Assembly (NCBI GenBank): GCA_905233405.1
Contig: CAJOEG010000118.1
Location: 1 to 5,182, forward strand
DNA from: an uncultured Bacteroidales bacterium
GTDB lineage: Bacteria > Bacteroidota > Bacteroidia > Bacteroidales > ML635J-15
DNA: 5,182 nt
Direction of reading: 5' to 3'
Every line of letters begins with the position of its first letter. The stretch's first letter is position 1. The notes under the pieces are model-generated. The model made no database searches. It worked only from the letters and a program-made list of their open reading frames with translations, and was not told the DNA's origin. The position numbers were made by a program, and so were the translations under genes. This document shows, one piece after another, positions 1 through 5,182 of this stretch.

Positions 1-14
1 CGACAAGCTCAGGG
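1..14. repeat. Partial dispersed repeat at left edge (candidate)
   Basis: The window opens with CGACAAGCTCAGGG. From memory, this matches one half of a short imperfect palindrome (CCCTGAGCTTGTCGAAGGG and its complement) that occurs many times between genes in varied bacterial genomes. Only one arm is inside the window, so the palindrome itself cannot be seen. All three forward frames are open from the edge for a short distance, with stops at 46-48, 38-40 and 60-62. The same bases could therefore be the last codons of an upstream gene, and I cannot pick a frame. Confidence 0.3.
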
Positions 15-67
15 GGCTATTGTCCAGAAGAAATTCATAAAGGAATAAAAATATCCGTGTAATATTT

Positions 68-96
68 GCAGGGGCAGGTTTCAAGCCTGCCCCTGC
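68..96. repeat. Perfect 11-bp inverted repeat (GC-rich hairpin)
   Basis: GCAGGGGCAGG (68-78) and CCTGCCCCTGC (86-96) are exact reverse complements around the 7-base loop TTTCAAG. The stem is 9 of 11 G/C, far above the AT-rich surroundings. No T-run follows on either strand, so it is not a standard Rho-independent terminator. A bidirectional transcript-end or mRNA-stabilising hairpin for an upstream gene remains possible. The form (short GC-rich palindrome between genes) also fits a REP-like dispersed element. The palindrome is certain; its role is inferred. Confidence 0.6.
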
Positions 97-119
97 GATA
101 TGTATACACATTATAAGAA

Positions 120-140
120 CCCCGCCCCCCCCCAAAAAAA
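120..140. repeat. Homopolymer tract: C4-G-C9-A7
   Basis: Bases 120-123 are C, 124 is G, 125-133 are nine C in a row and 134-140 are seven A in a row. The tract ends 23 bases before the -33 element of the promoter at 164-195. Runs of nine C are prone to polymerase slippage in bacteria and could change in length between cells. The location is non-coding, so any effect would be on promoter strength rather than reading frame. The exact length may also be a sequencing or assembly error. Confidence 0.6.
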
Positions 141-163
141 CAGACTTGGATTCCTGAAAAATC

Positions 164-195
164 TTTGCTTTTATCTACGATAAGCATTATCTTTG
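164..195 (+). promoter_or_regulatory. Bacteroidota-type promoter for the LRR gene
   Basis: TTTG at 164-167 (-33 element) and TATCTTTG at 188-195 (-7 element, consensus TAnnTTTG) are separated by 20 bases. This fits the 19-21 base spacing known for the primary sigma factor of Bacteroides and relatives. Transcription would begin a few bases after 195, giving a leader of about 40 bases before the ATG at 240. The leader is AT-rich and has no Shine-Dalgarno motif, which is usual in this phylum. No operator or riboswitch is visible. Confidence 0.72.
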
Positions 196-239
196 CATTT
201 TTGTATTTTGATTTTGAATAACTAGAATATTTGCCATCA

Positions 240-299
240 ATGAAACGATTTCTTATAATTATCCTTTTGTCACTGCTTGTTGGAAAAGTAACGTTTGCC
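240..299 (+). other. Sec signal peptide coding segment
   Basis: Residues 1-20 comprise a positive N-terminus (MKR), a hydrophobic stretch FLIIILLSLLV and a cleavage-like end T-F-A before Y21. The first cysteine (C27) lies outside any lipobox, so cleavage by signal peptidase I rather than lipoprotein processing is expected. This agrees with the T9SS tail at the other end of the protein. Confidence 0.85.
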
Positions 300-3200
300 T
301 ACGATTTTTCTGCAGTGTGCGAAAGCGGACAGACATTGTATTATGAAATTACATCGAATGTGGAGCCATATACGGTTGATGTAGTACGTCAGAACGTTAA
401 TGAACCCTTCTACGACAGCAACCCAATTGGCAACCTTGTAATTCCCGAATCCGTTACGTATAATGGAATAACTTATTCTGTTACTGGTGTTGCTGTTTTC
501 GCGTTTTGGAATTGTGTTGACCTTGCATCTGTTGTGATCGGTAATTCTGTAGTTGGCATTGGCAATGCTGCATTTTATGGATGTAGTGGATTGACGTCCG
601 TTACATTCGGCAATTCTGTTGATAGCATTGATAATTTCGCATTTTATAATTGTAGCAATCTAAACGAGTTGTTGTTTCCGAATTCGGTTGTAAGTATTGG
701 TTACTATTCTTTTTCCGGATGTAGCAGTCTAGAGTCTGTTACAATACCTGGTTCGGTTGCAAGTATAGGCGGTTATGCATTTTCCGGATGCACTAGCCTT
801 TTGTCAGCTACAATTCCCAACTCCGTTACAAATATTGGAGATTTTGCTTTTGAAAACTGTAGCAGTTTGACTGCACCTATTTATAATGCAAATCTCTTTG
901 TATGTTTCCCCAATGGCTATTCTACAGAATATGAAATCCAAGACGGAATACAAAAAATTGTTGGTGGTGCATTTTTTAATTGCAATGAACTGACATCTGT
1001 ATCAATTCCGAATTCTGTTACAGAAATTGGCAATCAGGCATTTTCCGGGTGCAGTGCGCTGATATCAGTGTCTATTCCAAGCTCTGTCACAAGCATTGGC
1101 CCCCGAACATTTAACAATTGCAATAACCTGGCATCTGTTTATTATATGGGTAATATTGAGCAATGGTGTAGAATAACTTTTGATTCTTACTGGGCAAATC
1201 CGCTTTATTATGCTCATAACCTATATATTGATGATATGCTTGTCACAAACGTTGTTATCCCAGAAACTGTGACAGAAATCAAACAATATGCATTTTCCGG
1301 AGCATCCTGTATTACATCGGCAACGATAGGTGATTCTGTATCAAGCATTGGCGATGGCGCTTTTTGGGAATGTACGGGACTTACTTCTATAAACTTTAAT
1401 GCCACAAATTGCACATTTATGGGAAGTTCATCATCAACTTATGTTTATACCGTGTTTGGCGGTTGTACTCAGTTTGCAACATTGACCATAGGAGATAACG
1501 TAACTTGCATTCCAAATTATGCATTCATTGGATGCAGCAGCTTAACTGGAGAGTTGATAATACCCAACTCTGTAACAAGAATTGGTGGAAATGCCTTTTA
1601 TGGTTGTAGCGGATTGACTTCCTTAACAATTGGAAATTCAGTTGCGAGCATTTCCGAAAATGCTTTTTGCAATTGCCGAAATTTGACTACGCTTAACTAT
1701 AATGCGACTAATTGTACTTCAATAGGCAGTTCTCATACATCAGCATTCAGCGGTTGTTCATCATTATCAACCTTGAATATAGGCGATAGTGTAGAGACAA
1801 TACCGGCGTATGCATTCCGAAACATTAGCAGTATAACAGGAGATTTAATCATCCCCAATTCAGTAACTTATATTGGACATAATGCTTTTTACGGATGCAG
1901 TGGATTTACTGGAACGTTAACTATCCCCAATTCCGTTACAAACATTGGTAATAGTGCTTTTGGTAATTGTAGCGGACTGACCGGATTGTCTTTAGGCGAA
2001 TCAGTTGTGACCATTGGAACTTCTGCTTTTTCTGGATGTAGCGGACTGACAGGGACATTGATAATCTCCAATTCTGTCGTTAATATTGGTGAAAATGCAT
2101 TCAAGAATTGCAGAGGACTAACGGCAGTTATAAATAATGCCCAAGGGAGCATTGGCGGTTCAGCTTTTTCCGGTTGTAGCGGATTGGTAGAAATGACAAT
2201 TCCATTTGTGGGCGGTAATATATCGGATACAATAACTCTTTTCGGATATTTATTTGGAACTACAAGCTATACGGGGGGAACTGCAGTAAACCAGTATTAT
2301 ACATCTGAAGATGCCATTAGATATTACATACCAAGCAGTTTGAATTCTGTTACAATAACAGGCGGCAGTTTGTTGTATGGGGCATTTTACGGTTGCTCAA
2401 TGTTGACATCTGTTAACATAGGTGATTTTGTGACGAGTATTGGAGATAATTCATTTAGAAATTGTAGCGGACTGACATCGGTTACAATTGGAAATGCGGT
2501 TACTACCATTGGCAATAATGCATTTTATGGATGCAATAATCTTATAGGCTCCCTGATAATTCCAAACTCGGTAACCTATATTGGCAACTATTCGTTCAAA
2601 GACTGCAGCAACTTGTCATCTATAGCTCTGGGAAATTCTATTACAAGCATTGGCGAGCGGGCATTCCAAAATTGTTCTGGTTTTGGCTGCGAATTAAGTA
2701 TCCCAAATTCGGTAACTAGCATTGGCGGTTATGCTTTTGCGGGTTGTACTAACCTTAGTGGTTTAACTATCGGCAATCTTGTCTCGGACATTGGCGAATA
2801 TGCATTTAGTAATTGTAGCGGTATTACTGGAATGTTGATAATACCCAATTCTGTTACGAATATTGGTGAAAATGCTTTTTATAACTGCAGCGGACTTATA
2901 TCTATAACAATAGGAAACTCTGTATCAGATATTAGAGATTGGACATTCGCAAATTGCAGTGGGTTGACATCTGTTACATTGGGCAATTTTGTTGAAAACA
3001 TTGGACAGAATGCTTTTTATGGATGTAGTGCCTTGCAAGCCTTGCTAATTCCAAATTCAGTAATAAATATTGGTTATAAGGCGTTTGCTGGTTGTGATGG
3101 CATGATGTCTGTTGTATTAGGCAGTTCTCTCGAGACTATTGGTAATTATGCATTCAGTGGGTGTTATAGCTTGTCGGGAGATTTAATAATACCGAATTCA

Positions 3201-4667
3201 GTAATTAGCATTGGTGAATATGCTTTTTCTAGTTGCAGCGGTCTAGAATCTGTTACTATTGGTAATGCTGTAGAATCCATTGGGGTGGGTGCATTCTTCC
3301 GATGCAGTGGATTGTCAACGGTCAATTTCAATGCAACAAATTGTACGACAATGGGTATGAGTGGGAGCGGACTTTTGTTTTCAGAGTGTCCGTCGTTAAC
3401 AAGTTTGAATATAGGAGAAAATGTGACATATATTCCTGAGTATGCATTTTATAGATGCGGAAACTTGTCTGGGAATTTAATAATACCAAATTCCGTAAAC
3501 AGAATCGGTGGATATGCATTTAGTTGGTGCCGCGGACTATCATCTGTCGTAATAGGAAATTCTGTTGAAATTATTTCAAAAGAAGCTTTTGCCTACTGCA
3601 ATAGAGTATCAAGCATTACATTAGGAAGTTCTGTTGATAGCATTGGCGATTATGCATTTTATGGATGTTCTAGTCTTACTGGAGCGTTGATAATACCAAA
3701 TTCGGTGAGAAACATTGGTGGAGCTGCATTTAATAGCTGTGATAGCGTAACTTCTATTACAATAGGCAGTTCTGTTGAATATATTGGATACTGTGCATTT
3801 CACGGCAGTCCGAATTTAACCGACATATATGTCAAGCCTATTACCCCACCGACGGTTGATCTTGGAGAGTGGAATAATAGTTTTTCTAATTTTAATGCAA
3901 CTCTATGGGTGCCATGTGGTACGGCTATGGCATACGACACTGCAAGCGTTTGGGGCAATTTCAATAATATACTAGAAATGTCAGGATATGCGCTGAATGT
4001 AGAAAGTTCAAATCAACAATTTGGATCAGCGGAAATAATACATCAGTCATGCGCCGATGGAATTGCTGTAATTTCGGCTACCGCAAATGAGGGTTACATA
4101 TTTGCTTCGTGGAATGATGGCAATACAGAAAACCCGCGCACCGTTGAAATAATTTCTGACACAACATTTGTCGCATCGTTTGCTACGGCTCGTACAGTAA
4201 CTATAGAGTCTTCCGACAACCAGATGGGCTATGTATTAGGTGGTGGTGTGTATGCCGAAGGTGCTGAAATTGAGATTACTGCAGTACCTTACGAAGGTTA
4301 TCGTTTCGACCATTGGGTTGATGTGGATAATCCGTCGCGCGATTTCAACACCGACAATCCTCGTACAATAATAGTTTCGACTGATGTCACTTATATGGCT
4401 GTATTTACAGATGTTGTTGGTATTGAAGACAATGGCACTTCTGAAATCTCAATCTTTCCGAATCCTGCAATTGACATTGTTGAAATCAGTGCAAACGAAA
4501 TCATTACCCGCATCGAAGTCTTATCAGCAGTTGGTCAAGTTCTGCATGATACAGAAGTTAACGAGGAATCTGTCAGTATAAATGTCGAAAAACTTCCTTC
4601 TGGAACATATTTCGTAAAAATCTTCTGTGATTCCAACGTTATTGTAAAGAAATTTGTTGTAATGTAG
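240..4667 (+). CDS. Secreted BspA-like leucine-rich-repeat protein with T9SS sorting domain
   Basis: This 1475-residue protein is probably exported across the inner membrane by Sec and then to the cell surface by the type IX secretion system. Residues 1-20 are a signal peptide: MKR, a hydrophobic core, then TFA before Y21. Residues 65-1198 carry about 43 LRR_5 (BspA-type) repeats of 23-24 residues with the consensus AF.GCSGLTSVTIGNSVTSIG. Two islands (301-341 and 651-714) and three NATNC modules interrupt them. A cap follows with the family-typical TPP, LWVP and W..F..I.EM pattern to about residue 1247. Residues 1250-1314 and 1318-1389 resemble divergent InlB B-repeats (GY.F..W, NPRT, A.F). 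Residues 1403-1475 are a type A T9SS tail with IFPNP, the G.YFVKI pattern and KKFVVM at the end. The ATG at 240 is preferred over an in-frame TTG at 231 because it begins directly with the signal peptide and follows a good promoter. BspA relatives bind host proteins or other cells; the ligand here is unknown. The frame is intact. Confidence 0.93.
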   Translation: MKRFLIIILLSLLVGKVTFAYDFSAVCESGQTLYYEITSNVEPYTVDVVRQNVNEPFYDSNPIGNLVIPESVTYNGITYSVTGVAVFAFWNCVDLASVVIGNSVVGIGNAAFYGCSGLTSVTFGNSVDSIDNFAFYNCSNLNELLFPNSVVSIGYYSFSGCSSLESVTIPGSVASIGGYAFSGCTSLLSATIPNSVTNIGDFAFENCSSLTAPIYNANLFVCFPNGYSTEYEIQDGIQKIVGGAFFNCNELTSVSIPNSVTEIGNQAFSGCSALISVSIPSSVTSIGPRTFNNCNNLASVYYMGNIEQWCRITFDSYWANPLYYAHNLYIDDMLVTNVVIPETVTEIKQYAFSGASCITSATIGDSVSSIGDGAFWECTGLTSINFNATNCTFMGSSSSTYVYTVFGGCTQFATLTIGDNVTCIPNYAFIGCSSLTGELIIPNSVTRIGGNAFYGCSGLTSLTIGNSVASISENAFCNCRNLTTLNYNATNCTSIGSSHTSAFSGCSSLSTLNIGDSVETIPAYAFRNISSITGDLIIPNSVTYIGHNAFYGCSGFTGTLTIPNSVTNIGNSAFGNCSGLTGLSLGESVVTIGTSAFSGCSGLTGTLIISNSVVNIGENAFKNCRGLTAVINNAQGSIGGSAFSGCSGLVEMTIPFVGGNISDTITLFGYLFGTTSYTGGTAVNQYYTSEDAIRYYIPSSLNSVTITGGSLLYGAFYGCSMLTSVNIGDFVTSIGDNSFRNCSGLTSVTIGNAVTTIGNNAFYGCNNLIGSLIIPNSVTYIGNYSFKDCSNLSSIALGNSITSIGERAFQNCSGFGCELSIPNSVTSIGGYAFAGCTNLSGLTIGNLVSDIGEYAFSNCSGITGMLIIPNSVTNIGENAFYNCSGLISITIGNSVSDIRDWTFANCSGLTSVTLGNFVENIGQNAFYGCSALQALLIPNSVINIGYKAFAGCDGMMSVVLGSSLETIGNYAFSGCYSLSGDLIIPNSVISIGEYAFSSCSGLESVTIGNAVESIGVGAFFRCSGLSTVNFNATNCTTMGMSGSGLLFSECPSLTSLNIGENVTYIPEYAFYRCGNLSGNLIIPNSVNRIGGYAFSWCRGLSSVVIGNSVEIISKEAFAYCNRVSSITLGSSVDSIGDYAFYGCSSLTGALIIPNSVRNIGGAAFNSCDSVTSITIGSSVEYIGYCAFHGSPNLTDIYVKPITPPTVDLGEWNNSFSNFNATLWVPCGTAMAYDTASVWGNFNNILEMSGYALNVESSNQQFGSAEIIHQSCADGIAVISATANEGYIFASWNDGNTENPRTVEIISDTTFVASFATARTVTIESSDNQMGYVLGGGVYAEGAEIEITAVPYEGYRFDHWVDVDNPSRDFNTDNPRTIIVSTDVTYMAVFTDVVGIEDNGTSEISIFPNPAIDIVEISANEIITRIEVLSAVGQVLHDTEVNEESVSINVEKLPSGTYFVKIFCDSNVIVKKFVVM
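1140..1262 (+). other. LRR island 1 (YYMGNIEQWC type)
   Basis: Residues 301-341 depart from the 23-residue rhythm. They contain YYMGNIEQWC, then NPLYYAHNLYIDD and the start of NVVIPETV, where the LRR pattern resumes. From memory, a very similar insert (Y.G.IE.WC ... NPLYYAHNLYI) recurs in many BspA-like proteins from Bacteroidota and Firmicutes. It is therefore a family module rather than a random insertion. Its function is not known to me. Confidence 0.65.
1392..1619 (+). repeat. NATNC module, copy 1
   Basis: This 76-residue module (residues 385-460) starts NFNATNC, followed by a Ser-rich stretch of variable length. It then has CTQFATLTIGDNVTCIPNYAF and a 24-residue LRR with LIIPNSVTRIGG. 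Copies 2 and 3 share the same order of parts. Copy 2 begins exactly 303 bases later, pointing to tandem duplication of a 101-residue block. Confidence 0.7.
1695..1910 (+). repeat. NATNC module, copy 2
   Basis: This 72-residue module (residues 486-557) starts NYNATNC, followed by TSIGSSHTSAF. It then has CSSLSTLNIGDSVETIPAYAF and a 24-residue LRR with LIIPNSVTYIGH. It differs from copy 1 mainly in a shorter Ser/Thr-rich loop after NATNC. The YAFRN position lacks the usual repeat cysteine (Ile instead). Confidence 0.7.
2190..2381 (+). other. LRR island 2 (PFVGG ... FGYLFG ... YYIPSSL type)
   Basis: Residues 651-714 run MTIPFVGGN, FGYLFG, a Gly/Thr/Tyr-rich loop, YYIPSSLNSVTIT, then GG and LLYG before the next AFYGC repeat. 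From memory, the ordered trio PFVG / FGY.FG / YYIPSSL.SVT.T is another recurrent insert of BspA-like proteins in several phyla. The preceding repeat (about 2097-2159) is shortened to NNAQGSIGG and lacks the usual PNSV or GNSV turn. Confidence 0.65.
3324..3542 (+). repeat. NATNC module, copy 3
   Basis: This 73-residue module (residues 1029-1101) starts NFNATNC, followed by a Gly/Ser/Met loop (TTMGMSGSGLL). It then has CPSLTSLNIGENVTYIPEYAF and a 24-residue LRR with LIIPNSVNRIGG. It lies about 1.6 kb after copy 2, separated by ordinary LRR units and island 2. The block therefore moved or was duplicated within the gene, or intervening units were added later. Confidence 0.7.
4446..4664 (+). other. 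T9SS type A C-terminal sorting domain
   Basis: Residues 1403-1475 (ISIFPNP to the terminal KKFVVM) match the Por secretion tail family. They contain the FPNP motif, alternating beta strands (IEVLSAVGQVL), LPSGTYFVKI and a basic, hydrophobic end. In known systems this domain is recognised by the outer-membrane T9SS translocon. It is removed during export, and the mature protein is either attached to A-type lipopolysaccharide or released. The family assignment rests on sequence; the fate of this protein is inferred. Confidence 0.88.
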
Positions 4668-4725
4668 AGATACGAATTAAAGCAAAAAAATCCTAATGCT
4701 CGATTTGTGTTGAAATATCAAGCAA

Positions 4726-5182
4726 CTAAATTTTCACATTTCCCTCAATGCTTACTTCCTCGTCAAGATAGGCATTTGCAATAAGTGAAAGTTTTTCGGG
4801 AGAATCGGAGGAATACAGACGGACTGTACGGTGTGGATTTTCCGTACGCATCATGTTTGTAGTCATGAGTATGTCCTTGGTGCGACGGGCAATAGCCTCC
4901 GACGAATCAATGATTTTGATTCCGCTGCCAGCAACACGTTCGATTACCGGACGAAAAAACGGATAATGAGTACATCCCAGCACTATATGGTCAACGTTGT
5001 TCTGCCTTAGCGGTGCGACATACTTCTCGATTATGGCATCGACCTCGTCGCCACAGAAAACGCCTCGTTCGGCGAGTTCGACAAGCTCCTTGGCAATCTC
5101 CAAATGTAACGAAACATATTTGCGGTACTTGTCGCTTGTATTCTTGAAATGTGCGCCACGGAAAGTCCCCTCGGTTGCCAGA
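4726..5182 (-). CDS. murI: Glutamate racemase, C-terminal part (runs off right edge)
   Basis: This cytoplasmic, cofactor-independent enzyme interconverts L- and D-glutamate and supplies D-Glu for peptidoglycan precursors. The 151 visible residues begin LATEGTF at the right edge, a conserved MurI motif. They include VLGCTHYP, whose cysteine (codon 4972-4974) is the second catalytic thiol, with the following T-H also part of the active site, and then IIDSSEA. The stop is TAG at 4726-4728. Family members are about 260-280 residues, so roughly the first 120, including the first catalytic Cys, lie outside the window. The TTG at 5101-5103 is an internal Leu codon, not a start, since the frame stays open with conserved sequence to the edge. 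The gene converges on the LRR gene with a 58-bp gap (4668-4725), where no strong terminator is visible. In other Bacteroidales murI often follows ompH/skp envelope genes; this cannot be checked here. Confidence 0.95.
   Translation of the reverse strand, partial: LATEGTFRGAHFKNTSDKYRKYVSLHLEIAKELVELAERGVFCGDEVDAIIEKYVAPLRQNNVDHIVLGCTHYPFFRPVIERVAGSGIKIIDSSEAIARRTKDILMTTNMMRTENPHRTVRLYSSDSPEKLSLIANAYLDEEVSIEGNVKI

Larger units (their letters stand above)
432..3833 (+). repeat. LRR_5 repeat array, about 43 units
   Basis: The array covers residues 65-1198. Each unit is 69 or 72 bases and encodes a pattern such as NAFYGCSGLTSVTIGNSVTSIG, with the cysteine after AF.x and the asparagine of the GNSV or PNSV turn strongly kept. 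Most units are 23 residues. At least ten are 24 residues, with an inserted residue before LIIPNSV (for example IIPNSV at 1557-1574), and these occur only from about position 1548 onward. The count was made by eye and could be off by one or two, depending on how the island-bearing units are scored. The units should stack into a long curved solenoid. Confidence 0.88.

Noticed and set aside
1..62. C-terminal tail of an upstream gene
   Set aside because: All three forward frames are open from the edge for 12-19 codons, and none gives a recognisable protein end. No choice can be supported.
306..326. Possible lipobox around SAVC (C27) near the N-terminus
   Set aside because: The cysteine lies seven residues past a good signal peptidase I site and outside the hydrophobic core. 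The upstream residues do not fit L-[AS]-[GA]-C. A T9SS tail also argues against lipoprotein anchoring.
1214..1414. Minus-strand open frame of 66 codons inside the LRR gene
   Set aside because: It is antisense to the repeat array, and its peptide has no recognisable domain. Repetitive coding DNA commonly leaves such shadows on the other strand. The same applies to the minus-strand frames at 1889-2152, 3328-3519 and 3621-3803.
4384..4581. Plus-strand 65-codon open frame in another frame
   Set aside because: It lies entirely within the T9SS tail coding region in a shifted frame. The primary frame matches the sorting-domain family through this stretch, so this is a shadow.
4668..4725. Intrinsic terminator between the two convergent genes
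   Set aside because: There is an A7 run (4684-4690, T7 on the minus strand) and short 4-bp complementarities (AGCA/TGCT, TTGA/TCAA). No stem is long or GC-rich enough to support a terminator call.
5079..5088. CGACAAGCTC repeats the first ten bases of the window
   Set aside because: Here it lies inside murI, where its reverse complement encodes part of the natural E-L-V-E sequence of the enzyme. A 10-base match is not evidence of an inserted element.
5101..5103. TTG as start codon of a short 125-residue protein
   Set aside because: The frame continues upstream to the window edge with the conserved LATEGTF motif of glutamate racemase, so the TTG is an internal leucine codon.

Overview
This window looks like a chromosomal piece from a member of the Bacteroidota, most likely an uncultured Bacteroidales-type bacterium. 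Three things point there: a C-terminal type IX secretion (T9SS, type A) sorting domain, a Bacteroidota-type promoter (TTTG, 20-nt spacer, TATCTTTG) with no Shine-Dalgarno sequence before the start codon, and moderately AT-rich coding sequence. No RNA gene, CRISPR array, insertion sequence or attachment site was recognised.

Layout. Positions 1-239 are intergenic. They hold the end of a possible dispersed repeat at the left edge, a perfect 11-bp-stem hairpin (68-96), a C9/A7 homopolymer tract (125-140) and a well-matched promoter (164-195). Positions 240-4667 (+) are a single very large gene for a secreted BspA-like leucine-rich-repeat protein of 1475 residues. Its order is signal peptide, short N-terminal region, about 43 LRR_5 repeats broken by two longer conserved islands and by three copies of a 'NATNC' module, a C-terminal cap, two divergent InlB B-repeat-like domains and the T9SS tail. 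A 58-bp gap then separates it from a convergent gene on the minus strand (4726-5182). That gene is the C-terminal part of glutamate racemase (murI), and its beginning lies beyond the right edge.

How the parts relate. The two genes point at each other and are therefore separate transcription units. murI is a housekeeping peptidoglycan-precursor gene. The LRR gene is an accessory, probably surface-exposed adhesion or binding protein that has grown by internal duplication and has its own promoter. Nothing here amounts to a clearly new multi-gene system. The most interesting material is the hierarchical repeat architecture of the LRR protein and the homopolymer and palindromic sequences just upstream of its promoter.
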